A DNA stretch of 15,351 bases from an uncultured Prevotellaceae bacterium. GTDB taxonomy: Bacteria; Bacteroidota; Bacteroidia; Bacteroidales; Bacteroidaceae. Of the stretch, positions 1-8,480 are shown piece after piece. Position 1 is the first letter of the stretch; every line of letters begins with the position of its first letter. The position numbers were made by a program, and so were the translations under genes. The DNA lies in contig CAMKMK010000028.1 in NCBI GenBank assembly GCA_946413885.1, positions 1 through 15,351 on the forward strand, given 5' to 3'. The notes under the pieces are model-generated. The model was given only the letters and a program-made list of their open reading frames with translations, did no database searches and had not been told where the DNA came from.

Positions 1-103
1 CAGGATTGCTTCAGCTTGTACTTCTTGTCTGAAATCTTTCTGACGTGTTTCTTGGAGAATTTGAAACAAAATTGGCGGAAAGGGTAAATAATTGCAGTTT
101 TTC
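1..103. other. Left edge, no gene assigned
   Basis: No complete gene is visible here. On the + strand one frame is open from base 1 to a TAA at 85-87, so it could be the last 28 codons of a gene that starts outside the window, but the peptide is not recognisable. Two minus-strand frames are also open over much of the stretch, and neither has an ATG. The region is too short to decide. It ends where the ilvD promoter begins. Confidence 0.4.
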
Positions 104-135
104 TTTGGAAAAGTGTTGGGAAATCCATACTTTTG
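104..135 (+). promoter_or_regulatory. Bacteroidetes-type promoter of ilvD
   Basis: A -33 box TTTG lies at 104-107 and a perfect -7 box TACTTTTG (consensus TAnnTTTG) at 128-135, separated by 20 bases, which is the usual spacing for the primary sigma factor of Bacteroidetes. Transcription would begin a few bases after 135, leaving a leader of roughly 35-40 bases before the ilvD ATG at 179. That leader is too short for a classical leader-peptide attenuator, and I see no hairpin in it. The call rests on motif match and position only. Confidence 0.75.
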
Positions 136-178
136 CAGTTCAATTCTTAAGGTAAAGAGAGATAAACTGAAGACGGAT

Positions 179-1981
179 ATGAAACATCAACTGAGAAGTG
201 CTGTATGTACGGAAGGCCGCCGTATGGCAGGAGCCCGTGCATTGTGGGTGGCAAATGGCATGAAGCGCGAACAATTCGGCAAACCCATCGTTGCCATCGT
301 AAACTCTTTTACGCAGTTTGTACCTGGTCACACTCATCTGCATGAGGCAGGCCAGATAGTGAAGGCGGAGATAGAGAGAATGGGTTGCTATGCTGCTGAA
401 TTCAACACGTTAGCCATTGATGATGGCATCGCCATGGGGCATGACGGCATGCTCTATTCGCTCCCCAGTCGAGACATCATTGCCGACAGCGTGGAATACA
501 TGTGCAATGCCCACAAGGCGGATGCCATGATTTGTATCTCGAATTGCGACAAGATAACTCCTGGTATGCTGATGGCTGCCATGCGACTCAACATCCCTGC
601 AGTCTTTGTAAGCGGAGGTCCCATGGAAGCTGGCAAATACAAGGGCGAGAATCTGGACCTGATTGCGGCTATGGTGAAGGGCGCAGACCCCACGGTAAGC
701 GACGAGGAGTTAGCTGAAGTGGAGAACAGGGCTTGTCCTGGATGTGGTTGCTGTAGCGGTATGTTCACCGCCAACAGCATGAACAACCTGACTGAGGCCA
801 TTGGCCTTTCCTTGCCTGGCAACGGTACCATCCTGGCAACCCACGTCAATCGCGTGGAGCTGATGAAAGAGGCAGCCCGCCAGATCGTGAAGAATGCGCT
901 TGCATATTATGAGGAAGGCGATGAGAGCGTATTGCCTCGCAGCATTGCTACCCGTCAGGCATTCCTCAACGCTATGACATTGGATATCGCTATGGGAGCC
1001 AGTACCAATACCGTGTTGCATCTGCTTGCCGTAGCCCAAGAGGCTGGAGTGGATTTCACGATGGCTGATATCGATCAGTTGAGCCGTAAGACTCCCTTCC
1101 TTTGCAAATTGGCTCCCAATAGCCAGAAGTATTCCGTGCAGGAGTGTGGACGTGCAGGCGGTATGCTGAATCTGTTAGGTGAATTGGCAAAAGGTGGACT
1201 CATCGATACGAGTGTGAAGCGCGTGAATGGGCATACCCTGGAAGCAGATATCGAGAAGTACAGTATCCTGAAATCTGAAGTGGATCCTGAGGCAAAGCGC
1301 ATCTATTCAAGTGCTCCCGCTGGTGTCTTCTGCAATAAGTTGGGTGCTCAGGACACGATGTATGAGACCTTGGATACGGACCGTGAAAAGGGATGTATCC
1401 GTGATATAGAGCATGCCTACACGAAGGATGGCGGTATGGCTATTCTCTTTGGCAACATCGCTCAGGATGGTTGTGTGGTAAAGACTGCTGGAGTGGACGA
1501 AAGCATCTGGAAGTTCAGTGGTCCCGCCGTTGTCTTTGACTCTCAGGAAGACGCCTGTGAGGGAATCTTAGGCGGTAAGGTAAAGAAGGGTGACGTTGTG
1601 GTCATTACCCATGAAGGTCCCAAGGGAGGTCCAGGCATGCAGGAAATGCTGTATCCTACCAGTTACATCAAGAGCATGCATATGGGCAAGGAATGTGCGC
1701 TGATTACCGATGGCCGTTTCAGTGGCGGCACGAGTGGCCTGAGTATTGGTCATGTGAGTCCTGAGGCTGCAAGTGGCGGCAACATAGGCAAGATTGTGGA
1801 TGGCGATATCATTGACATCGATATTCCTAACCGATCCATCAACGTCCGTCTAAGTGACGAGGAACTGGCAGCACGCCCCCAGCAACCTCTCAGACGGAAT
1901 CGTGTGGTAAGCAAGGCCCTGAGAGCTTATGCCCAGAGCGTGAGCAGCGCAGACAAGGGTGGAGTAAGGATTATCGATTAG
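179..1981 (+). CDS. ilvD: Dihydroxy-acid dehydratase
   Basis: This cytoplasmic iron-sulfur enzyme dehydrates 2,3-dihydroxy-isovalerate and 2,3-dihydroxy-3-methylvalerate to the 2-oxo acids that precede valine, leucine and isoleucine. The product is 600 residues, a usual length for the family. Conserved stretches include the N-terminal GRRMAGARALW, NSFTQFVPGH, SNCDKITPGM with cluster-ligand candidate C123, and CPGCGCCSGMFTANSM with C186, C189, C191 and C192, as well as DGRFSGGTSG near the C-terminus. The frame stays open upstream to an ATG at 92. I chose 179 because the promoter lies between 104 and 135, the extra 29 residues look unlike the family, and homologues begin with a short lead-in to the LRS...GRRMAGARALW segment. 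It is the first gene of the ilv cluster, with 113 bases before ilvB in which I see no clear promoter or terminator. Confidence 0.97.
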   Translation: MKHQLRSAVCTEGRRMAGARALWVANGMKREQFGKPIVAIVNSFTQFVPGHTHLHEAGQIVKAEIERMGCYAAEFNTLAIDDGIAMGHDGMLYSLPSRDIIADSVEYMCNAHKADAMICISNCDKITPGMLMAAMRLNIPAVFVSGGPMEAGKYKGENLDLIAAMVKGADPTVSDEELAEVENRACPGCGCCSGMFTANSMNNLTEAIGLSLPGNGTILATHVNRVELMKEAARQIVKNALAYYEEGDESVLPRSIATRQAFLNAMTLDIAMGASTNTVLHLLAVAQEAGVDFTMADIDQLSRKTPFLCKLAPNSQKYSVQECGRAGGMLNLLGELAKGGLIDTSVKRVNGHTLEADIEKYSILKSEVDPEAKRIYSSAPAGVFCNKLGAQDTMYETLDTDREKGCIRDIEHAYTKDGGMAILFGNIAQDGCVVKTAGVDESIWKFSGPAVVFDSQEDACEGILGGKVKKGDVVVITHEGPKGGPGMQEMLYPTSYIKSMHMGKECALITDGRFSGGTSGLSIGHVSPEAASGGNIGKIVDGDIIDIDIPNRSINVRLSDEELAARPQQPLRRNRVVSKALRAYAQSVSSADKGGVRIID

Positions 1982-2094
1982 GTCAAACTGCCACTTCTAT
2001 GTTTCCAGCCCACTTTTGAAGAGAAAGAGGATTCGATAGGGAACGGATGAACAGAACGAAAAAGGGAAATTGAAAAATAAAGTGAATCAAGATA

Positions 2095-3858
2095 ATGAAA
2101 ACAACCAACGATAATAAAGCCGCATCTACTGCTTCTTCCTCCAAGGACAGACAAGGTGAGGGAACAGTACGCATCACTGGTGCTGAGGCATTGATGCGCT
2201 CGCTCAAACATGAGGGAGTGGAAACCCTCTTTGGTTATCCTGGTGGTGCCATCATGCCTACCTATGATGCACTCTATGACCATAGGACAGACCTCCATCA
2301 CATTCTGGTTCGCCACGAACAGGGTGCAGTTCATGCCGCTCAAGGGTATGCACGAGTGAGTGGAAAGGTTGGATGCGCTATCGTGACCAGTGGCCCTGGT
2401 GCCATGAACACTATCACTGGCGTGGCAGATGCAATGATAGACTCTACCCCCATCGTGATCATCTGCGGTCAGGTAGGAGCAGCCATGCTGGGTACTGATG
2501 CTTTCCAAGAGGTAGACGTTATCGGCGTGACTCAGCCCATCACTAAATGGAGTTATCAGATTCGCCGTGCTGAAGATATTGCTTGGGCAGTGAGCCGTGC
2601 TTTCTTCATTGCCCGCAGTGGCCGTCCTGGCCCTGTCGTATTGGACTTTACCAAGAACGCGCAAACGGCTATGGTGGATTACGAACCTGCTCATGTTGAT
2701 TTTATTCGCAGCTATAGACCTGTGCAGATTCCTTCCGATGAGACTATCGCTGAAGCTGCCCGCATGATAAACGATAGCGTGAAGCCCTTCGTTCTGGTGG
2801 GACAAGGCGTAGAATTGGGCAATGCCCGCCAGGAGTTGATCGAGTTCTTGGAGAAAGCCCAGTTGCCTGCTGGATTTACCTTGCTGGGTCTCTCTGCTTT
2901 GCCTTCTGACCATCCTCTTTATATGGGTATGCTTGGTATGCATGGCAATCTGGGGCCCAACGTGATGACCAACCAGTGTGATTTGCTGATTGCTGTTGGC
3001 ATGCGATTCGATGACCGCGTGACTGGTAGTTTGGCCACCTACGCCAAACAGGCCAAGATCATCCACTTTGACATTGATCCCAGCGAGATAGACAAGAACG
3101 TCAAGGTAGATCTTGCTGTGGTAGGAGACTGCAAGCAAACGTTGGCACGTGTGACGAAACTGCTGGATAAGGCTACCCACAAAGCATGGATTGAGGGATT
3201 CCGACCCTATGCTGAGAAGGAAATGCAGAAAGTCATCGAGCCTGCCATTCATCCCACAGAGGGTCCTTTGCTGATGGGAGAAGTTGTGCGTGCCGTGAGC
3301 GAGGCTACAGGAAACAAGGCTGTTCTGGTTACTGATGTAGGTCATAACCAGATGTTTGGCTGTCGCTACTTCAAGTTCACTGAAGGTCGTAGCGTGGTTA
3401 CCAGTGGTGGTTGCGGTACGATGGGCTTTGGCCTGCCAGCAGGTATTGGCGCTGCGTTAGGGGCTCCAGCGCGTACGGTTTGTGTGTTCTGTGGTGATGG
3501 TGGTTTGCAGATGACTATCCAAGAGTTGGGTACCATTATGGAACAGAGGGCTCCTGTGAAAATCATCCTCTTGAACAACAATTTCTTAGGTAATGTGAGA
3601 CAGTGGCAGTATATGTTCTTCAACAAACGCTACTCCTTCACTCCCATGATGAATCCTGACTACGAAAAGATAGCCAGTGCGTATGATATCCCGTCGCGTA
3701 CTGTGATAGAACGTGTTGATCTGGCAGATGCAATACGTGAGATGCTGGAGACTGACGGGCCTTTCCTCCTGCAATGTGCTGTGAAGGAGGAGGACAACGT
3801 ACTTCCCATGACACCTCCAGGTGCCAATGTGGATGAAATGTTACTGGAAGTAAAGTAA
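2095..3858 (+). CDS. ilvB: Acetolactate synthase, large (catalytic) subunit
   Basis: This thiamine diphosphate enzyme condenses two pyruvates to acetolactate, or pyruvate with 2-oxobutyrate to acetohydroxybutyrate, the first common step of branched-chain amino acid synthesis. The 587-residue product shows all three domains of the family. The N-terminal TPP-binding domain has FGYPGGAIMP and the catalytic glutamate E75 in RHEQGAVH. A central domain follows at about 200-340. The C-terminal domain has the TPP/Mg motif, starting at G467-D468-G469 and ending at N495-N496. The first 20 or so residues (MKTTNDNKAASTASSSK) are a low-complexity polar lead-in before VRITGAEALM and may be disordered. The gene is followed after only 4 bases by its regulatory subunit, so the two are almost certainly co-transcribed and made together. 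Confidence 0.97.
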   Translation: MKTTNDNKAASTASSSKDRQGEGTVRITGAEALMRSLKHEGVETLFGYPGGAIMPTYDALYDHRTDLHHILVRHEQGAVHAAQGYARVSGKVGCAIVTSGPGAMNTITGVADAMIDSTPIVIICGQVGAAMLGTDAFQEVDVIGVTQPITKWSYQIRRAEDIAWAVSRAFFIARSGRPGPVVLDFTKNAQTAMVDYEPAHVDFIRSYRPVQIPSDETIAEAARMINDSVKPFVLVGQGVELGNARQELIEFLEKAQLPAGFTLLGLSALPSDHPLYMGMLGMHGNLGPNVMTNQCDLLIAVGMRFDDRVTGSLATYAKQAKIIHFDIDPSEIDKNVKVDLAVVGDCKQTLARVTKLLDKATHKAWIEGFRPYAEKEMQKVIEPAIHPTEGPLLMGEVVRAVSEATGNKAVLVTDVGHNQMFGCRYFKFTEGRSVVTSGGCGTMGFGLPAGIGAALGAPARTVCVFCGDGGLQMTIQELGTIMEQRAPVKIILLNNNFLGNVRQWQYMFFNKRYSFTPMMNPDYEKIASAYDIPSRTVIERVDLADAIREMLETDGPFLLQCAVKEEDNVLPMTPPGANVDEMLLEVK

Positions 3859-3862
3859 AGAC

Positions 3863-4549
3863 ATGGAAACGAACAAGAACATAGGAGCCGCTGAGTGCGG
3901 TGATTGCAATACGTGCAACATGTGTGATGAAAAGGCAACGCGCAACGAGATAAACAATGCCTTCAGCGTCGCTGTACCTAAGAAGTCAGGTGAAGGAGTC
4001 TTTCTGAGCCACGATGGATTGACTCTCTACACCATGCTTATCTACAGTGAGAACTTCGCAGGTATATTGAATCAGATAACGGCTGTCTTTACACGTCGCC
4101 AAGTGAATATCGAGAGTCTGAATGTATGTGCCAGTAGCACACCTGGAGTCCACAAGTACACCATCACCTGTTATTGCACAGAGGATATGGCTATCATGCT
4201 GACCAAGCAGATAGAGAAGAAGATAGACGTGTTGCAAGCCAGCTATTTTGTGGATGAGGAAATCTTCATTCTGGAGGCTTGTCTATTGAAATTGAGTACA
4301 CCCAAGACCATAGGGAATCCTGAGGTGAGCCGTATTATCCGTTCGTTAGGAGCACGTATCGTGGAGGTGAATCCCACGTACAGCATCGTGGAAAAGAAGG
4401 GTGGAACGGAGGACATCCTCAGTCTCTTCAACAGTCTGAATGAATTGGGTGTTGTGCTGCAGTTCGTTCGTTCTGGTCGCATTGCAGTCACCAAGAGTAC
4501 GGTGGAGAAGTTGGATCGTTATCTGGAACAAAGAGAGAGTGAGAAGTAA
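3863..4549 (+). CDS. ilvN: Acetolactate synthase, small (regulatory) subunit with Cys-rich N-terminal extension
   Basis: This is the regulatory partner of IlvB. In this family an ACT domain binds valine and mediates feedback inhibition and activation of the catalytic subunit. The ACT domain covers about residues 53-126, with YSENFAGILNQITAVF and VNIESLNV; N64 and G67 fall at positions equivalent to the valine-site Asn and Gly of enterobacterial IlvH. A C-terminal small-subunit domain follows at about 135-222. At 228 residues it is longer than typical Bacteroides homologues, which as I recall begin just before the TLYT segment. The extra 50 or so residues hold C12, C15, C18 and C21 in a CxxCxxCxxC array. 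I chose the ATG at 3863 because it is 4 bases after ilvB and codon use in the extension looks like that of real genes. Other in-frame starts are M20 (3920) and a TTG at 4019. Confidence 0.93.
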   Translation: METNKNIGAAECGDCNTCNMCDEKATRNEINNAFSVAVPKKSGEGVFLSHDGLTLYTMLIYSENFAGILNQITAVFTRRQVNIESLNVCASSTPGVHKYTITCYCTEDMAIMLTKQIEKKIDVLQASYFVDEEIFILEACLLKLSTPKTIGNPEVSRIIRSLGARIVEVNPTYSIVEKKGGTEDILSLFNSLNELGVVLQFVRSGRIAVTKSTVEKLDRYLEQRESEK

Positions 4550-4610
4550 AAATTCTTCCAGCCTCCATCTGTTGTTTGTGAAGAGAGTATTCTGAGGTTT
4601 TCAAAGGAAA

Positions 4611-5420
4611 ATGGAAGAAATCAAAAATATTCTCCCAAAGGGAGGACACGTGAAGAATATAACCAGATTCGAGAAGATAGAGAAATATCCTGTTTATGTG
4701 GAGCCGTTTCACGTAGATTTCACAGGATGTATCTTCTTAGGTATTTTGGGTAATCATCTGCTGAACGCAGCAGGAAATCATTCACAGAAGAGAGGGTGGG
4801 GCATAAGTGCTCTGAATGAGACGCATCATACTTGGGTGCTTTCACGCCTGAGCATCGAAATGACAGAGATGCCTCGCCAACACGAATACGTGGAGGTAAG
4901 GACATGGGTGGAAAGTGTGATGAAACTCTTCACCAATCGTAACTTTTCCATTCTGCGTCCTGATGGAACTCCTCTTGGATATGCTCGCAGCGTGTGGGCA
5001 ATGATAGACATGGAGACTCGCAAACCCTGTGACTTGCTGACCCTCTACGACGGAGATATTCTCAACTATGTGGTTAGTCCTGAAGAGAACATTTGTCCCA
5101 TAGAAGGGCATGGACGATTCCGATTCCGCAATCCCCAGTTGGTACGCACTATCGATACTTATTACAGCGATGTGGATATCAATGGACATATCAACAGTAT
5201 CAAGTACATTGAGCATATCCTTGATCTTTTCCCAAGACAACGCTTTGAACGGCAGTCTATCCGTCGTTTTGAGATTGCATACAAGGCCGAAGCTTACATG
5301 GGTGACCGTCTATCCTTCTACACCCAGCAAACTGAGCCAGACAATGATGATTCAATTGATGTAGAAGTGCGCAAGAACGATGAGGACATCGTATGTCAGG
5401 CACGCATTCTGTTCCGTTAG
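4611..5420 (+). CDS. Acyl-ACP thioesterase (FatA/FatB-like double hotdog)
   Basis: Predicted to release free fatty acids from acyl-ACP in the cytoplasm. The 269-residue product has the two-hotdog layout of the plant-type acyl-ACP thioesterase family found in Bacteroidetes. The first half holds VDFTGCIFLGILGNHLLNAAG and RGWGISALNETHHTWVLSR, then YARSVWAMIDMETRKP. The second half holds SDVDINGHINSIKYIEH, where N191 and H193 match the catalytic Asn and His of the DxNxHxN motif. The ATG is preceded by AAAGGAAA. It sits 61 bases after ilvN with no evident terminator, so it is probably in the ilv transcript. From memory, Bacteroides species carry a related thioesterase next to ilvB and ilvN, which suggests a conserved link, possibly to branched-chain fatty acid supply. 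Chain-length preference cannot be read from the sequence. Confidence 0.9.
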   Translation: MEEIKNILPKGGHVKNITRFEKIEKYPVYVEPFHVDFTGCIFLGILGNHLLNAAGNHSQKRGWGISALNETHHTWVLSRLSIEMTEMPRQHEYVEVRTWVESVMKLFTNRNFSILRPDGTPLGYARSVWAMIDMETRKPCDLLTLYDGDILNYVVSPEENICPIEGHGRFRFRNPQLVRTIDTYYSDVDINGHINSIKYIEHILDLFPRQRFERQSIRRFEIAYKAEAYMGDRLSFYTQQTEPDNDDSIDVEVRKNDEDIVCQARILFR

Positions 5421-5456
5421 GATCAGGACACGTCCGACCAAAGCCATGTGTGAAGT

Positions 5457-5999
5457 ATGATGAAATCTATGCATATCATGATGACCGTTGTAGCCTCCAG
5501 CTTATTGACCATGAGTTGTGTTGATTCGTCAACTGATGCTTTTGTCCTTGAGAAGGTCAACGACTCGACATTCATTTATTCTTCATATAGTAAGCAAGGG
5601 CGAATCAACCTTGTGACTGATTCGCTGCATCACGTCTGCCACTATGTAGAGGACTCATTAATGGACGTATGGTCAATCCGCGATTCTGTATACCAGTTCG
5701 ATTGTGGAGATATGAATGCTGATTCGATTCCTGAGATATTGGTGGGTGTGATATGTGCCACACGATATCGTCCTGAAATGGATAAGCGTTTGTACATCTT
5801 TAAGCTCTATAAAGGAGAACTGATACGCCCATTGTGGTTAGGCTCACGAGTTGGATTACCCCTTGCTGACTTTCGTGTAGAGCGTGATTCCGTACCCAAT
5901 ATGGTCCACACTTGGGAATGGGACACCGATTCCACATTAGTGCAGGCGATATACCGCCTGCAAGGATTTGGACTGAAGTTTGTCACCTATTTGAATTAA
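5457..5999 (+). CDS. Small FG-GAP-like lipoprotein
   Basis: A 180-residue protein with a Met-rich hydrophobic signal ending in LLTMSC, so C21 is the likely lipidated residue after signal peptidase II cleavage. A central segment reads FDCGDMNADSIPEILVGV, with D85, N87, D89 and E93 resembling the Ca-binding loop of FG-GAP/VCBS repeats. It is followed by RPEMDKRLYIFKLYKGELIRPLWLGSR, a pattern I associate with uncharacterised Bacteroidetes envelope proteins. The dipeptide Asp-Ser occurs eight times. The gene is 36 bases after the thioesterase and 15 bases before the DUF3160 gene, with no promoter motif between, so it belongs to the same transcript as its downstream partner and perhaps to the ilv transcript. 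The biochemical function is unknown; a role as partner of the two lipoproteins that follow is an inference from position. Confidence 0.8.
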   Translation: MMKSMHIMMTVVASSLLTMSCVDSSTDAFVLEKVNDSTFIYSSYSKQGRINLVTDSLHHVCHYVEDSLMDVWSIRDSVYQFDCGDMNADSIPEILVGVICATRYRPEMDKRLYIFKLYKGELIRPLWLGSRVGLPLADFRVERDSVPNMVHTWEWDTDSTLVQAIYRLQGFGLKFVTYLN

Positions 6000-6014
6000 A
6001 AACAATCAACAATC

Positions 6015-8480
6015 ATGCAAGATATGAAATTCGTAAGTTATTTGTTTGTCATTTGCCTGCTGCTTACATCGTGCAATAGAACAGCTGGCAGGAGAGAGGG
6101 AAATGCCACATCTGACGACTCGCCTGAGATAAGCGGAGAGTGCGGAAACTTGGAGGAATACAGTCCTCATTCGTTTCTGTTGACAGAGAAGACGCTTCCG
6201 AAAAAGGTAGACCTCCAGACCGACATCACAGAGATGACGTATCAGGAGTTGTTGTTACTCAAGAACTATGTGTATGCCACTCATGGCTTATGGTTCCTTG
6301 ATGAGGAGCAGAACCGCTTTTTCACAAAGAAATGTGACTGGTACTACGACACCTGCTATGAATACCTGAAGGACCACAATTGGAATGCTCTGACGGAATA
6401 TGACAAAACGGAGTTGACTGTTGACGAGAAATCTTTCGTAAACAAAATCAATGAGCGGATGGCAGCCATGGAGAAGCAGCGCACAGTGAACCGTCAGGGA
6501 GTGGAACTTCTTAATCCCGCCCTTACGGTAAATATGTTCCAGCTTGACGAATTCACCCAGGATTTTTACACAAAACTTGGTTTCTATAACTTTGGCATAA
6601 CACCTACTGATAAGCAGCAGCTCTTTAACATCTATGAAATGAATGACTATCTGTGTGTTCCCAACTATATAACCACTGATGTGTACTTACAGGCATTCCA
6701 CATGTACTTCAGCTATGTACTGAAATGCTTGGAAAGGCATGAATTTGCTGACCGATTGCATAAAGTTTGCCAGATGATGAATCAACGCGCACTTCAATTC
6801 GCTTCTCAGACTGATGACACACAACTCAGGGACTTGGCTGAATATAATGCCGCTTTCTTTGCCATTGCAGACAAGTTACTGATGGGTGAAGAACTTCTGG
6901 CAGTGCCAACCAGTTATCGTACAAAAGTTGATGAGGAACTGCGCAATATCTATGCTGAAAAGCCTGCTCTTTCGCCTATGATGTCTTACCGCGATGTATT
7001 GTTCTCTTATGATTTGTTCCGCCCGCGAGGTCATTATACTCGCAGTGAAGCCCAACGAAGATATTTCCGTTCCATGATGTGGTTGCAGACGTGTACTTTC
7101 TGCCGTGAAAACATGAAATCAGTGAAGTATGCTTCCATGATGGCCTATACTATCAATTCCTACCGCCAGAAGAAGCAGGAAATCGGTGAGAGTATTTATG
7201 AAACCTTGACCTTCCTTATGGGTGAACCTGATAATGTGTCGGTATTTGATATAGCAGATTGTATTGAGGAGGGGAAAATAGAGACATTGAATGACATCGT
7301 CGATGAAGACAAACTCAAGTGGCTTGATAGCAAACTGAAGGATCTGTTCAAGACACGAAACCGCATTACGCCTAAAGTGGCAGATGGGGAATGCGTGGAC
7401 AAAATCAACTATATGCCACAGCGCTATTCACCCGACGGCGAGGTTTTGAGCCACATGTTTGACGAGAAATCCAACGCCGAACATCCTTTCCCCTCAGGAT
7501 TGGATGTCTTTTCTGCCTTTGGTTCGACAGAAGCCGACCATATTATAAATAAGGTATATGACTATCCGTCCAAATGGAAGGAATATTCTGCCGAGGCAGC
7601 GAGAATGAAACAAAGGTTTGAGAAGTATGAGGATTGGAATCTATCGATGTACAGCAAATGGATGCAATGTTTGGTGGAATTGCAGAATACTGACAAGAAT
7701 CATCCCAACTACATGCAGACAACAGCATGGAAACGAAAGAATCTCCATACGGCATTGGCTTCATGGGCTGAACTAAAGCACGATGCCATCCTGTATGGAG
7801 AGCAGCCTTTGGCGGCGGAATGTGGCGGTGGAAGCGATTTTCCTGATCCTGTTTTAGTAGGTTACATAGAACCGAATATACAGTTCTGGAACAAAATGCG
7901 TGAATTACTGACTCTCACGCGCAATCTTCTGGAGAAGCATGACTTGATGGACCAGAAACTATCTAATGCCACCTCGCAACTTGAGACTTATATCGACTTC
8001 TGTATCAGAATAAGCAAGAAGGAATTGGTAGGTGAAACTTTGGAAGATACAGAATACGGTGAGATAAGATACTTAGGTTCTTCGCTCGAATGGTTTACCT
8101 TAAGCATCATAGACCCTGACTTGACGCTGGATCATTGGTCACTGGTGCAGGGACCTGACCGTTCAGTTGCAATCGTGGCTGACGTATTTACCCGCAATAT
8201 TCCTAATTGCAAGAAGTGTGGAATACTTTATGAGGCGACAGGCAATGCTGACGCCATCTACGTACTCGTTGACATTGGTGGCAGGACCTATCTGACTCGT
8301 GGTGCCACCTTCAGCTATTATGAGTTCATCAAACCACTGGAACAACGTCTCACCGATGAGGAATGGCAGAAAATGCTTGAGGAAGGTGAGGAGCCTGGAC
8401 GGCCAACGTGGATGCAACCATATTTCATCAACCAGAAACCGACGGTGAATGAAATGGTTTTCTATAGCACTGGTTGTTAG
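6015..8480 (+). CDS. YARHG / DUF3160 domain lipoprotein
   Basis: A large (821-residue) predicted lipoprotein. The signal KFVSYLFVICLLLTSC ends at lipidation residue C20, and a polar, acidic linker with SDDSPE follows. Residues about 72-147 fit a YARHG domain, a small extracellular module: QELLLLKNYVYATHG at 77-91, then an aromatic-rich tail with CDWYYDTCYEY. The remainder, about 175-800, matches my memory of DUF3160, which has no established function, with segments such as NYITTDVYLQAFHMYFSYVL. It is rich in Trp, Tyr and Met and has no further membrane segment. M4 is an alternative start. Its last 32 bases overlap the CapA-like gene, so the two are probably translationally coupled. The domain names are from motif recall and would need a profile search to confirm. 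Confidence 0.85.
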   Translation: MQDMKFVSYLFVICLLLTSCNRTAGRREGNATSDDSPEISGECGNLEEYSPHSFLLTEKTLPKKVDLQTDITEMTYQELLLLKNYVYATHGLWFLDEEQNRFFTKKCDWYYDTCYEYLKDHNWNALTEYDKTELTVDEKSFVNKINERMAAMEKQRTVNRQGVELLNPALTVNMFQLDEFTQDFYTKLGFYNFGITPTDKQQLFNIYEMNDYLCVPNYITTDVYLQAFHMYFSYVLKCLERHEFADRLHKVCQMMNQRALQFASQTDDTQLRDLAEYNAAFFAIADKLLMGEELLAVPTSYRTKVDEELRNIYAEKPALSPMMSYRDVLFSYDLFRPRGHYTRSEAQRRYFRSMMWLQTCTFCRENMKSVKYASMMAYTINSYRQKKQEIGESIYETLTFLMGEPDNVSVFDIADCIEEGKIETLNDIVDEDKLKWLDSKLKDLFKTRNRITPKVADGECVDKINYMPQRYSPDGEVLSHMFDEKSNAEHPFPSGLDVFSAFGSTEADHIINKVYDYPSKWKEYSAEAARMKQRFEKYEDWNLSMYSKWMQCLVELQNTDKNHPNYMQTTAWKRKNLHTALASWAELKHDAILYGEQPLAAECGGGSDFPDPVLVGYIEPNIQFWNKMRELLTLTRNLLEKHDLMDQKLSNATSQLETYIDFCIRISKKELVGETLEDTEYGEIRYLGSSLEWFTLSIIDPDLTLDHWSLVQGPDRSVAIVADVFTRNIPNCKKCGILYEATGNADAIYVLVDIGGRTYLTRGATFSYYEFIKPLEQRLTDEEWQKMLEEGEEPGRPTWMQPYFINQKPTVNEMVFYSTGC

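Noticed and set aside
92..178. 29-residue N-terminal extension of IlvD
   Set aside because: It contains the promoter, would lie mostly upstream of the transcript start, and is not found in the family.
1982..2094. Attenuator or second promoter between ilvD and ilvB
   Set aside because: I found no stem with a T tract, no TAnnTTTG box and no leader peptide rich in Ile, Leu or Val.
1978..3345. A 455-codon open frame on the minus strand opposite ilvB
   Set aside because: It lies fully antisense to a certain gene, has no recognisable domain, and its residue make-up (many His, Ser, Cys) is typical of the reverse complement of coding sequence.
5421..5456. GGACACGTCC near-palindrome between the thioesterase and the small lipoprotein, as terminator or operator
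   Set aside because: The stem is only four pairs with a two-base loop and no T tract follows.
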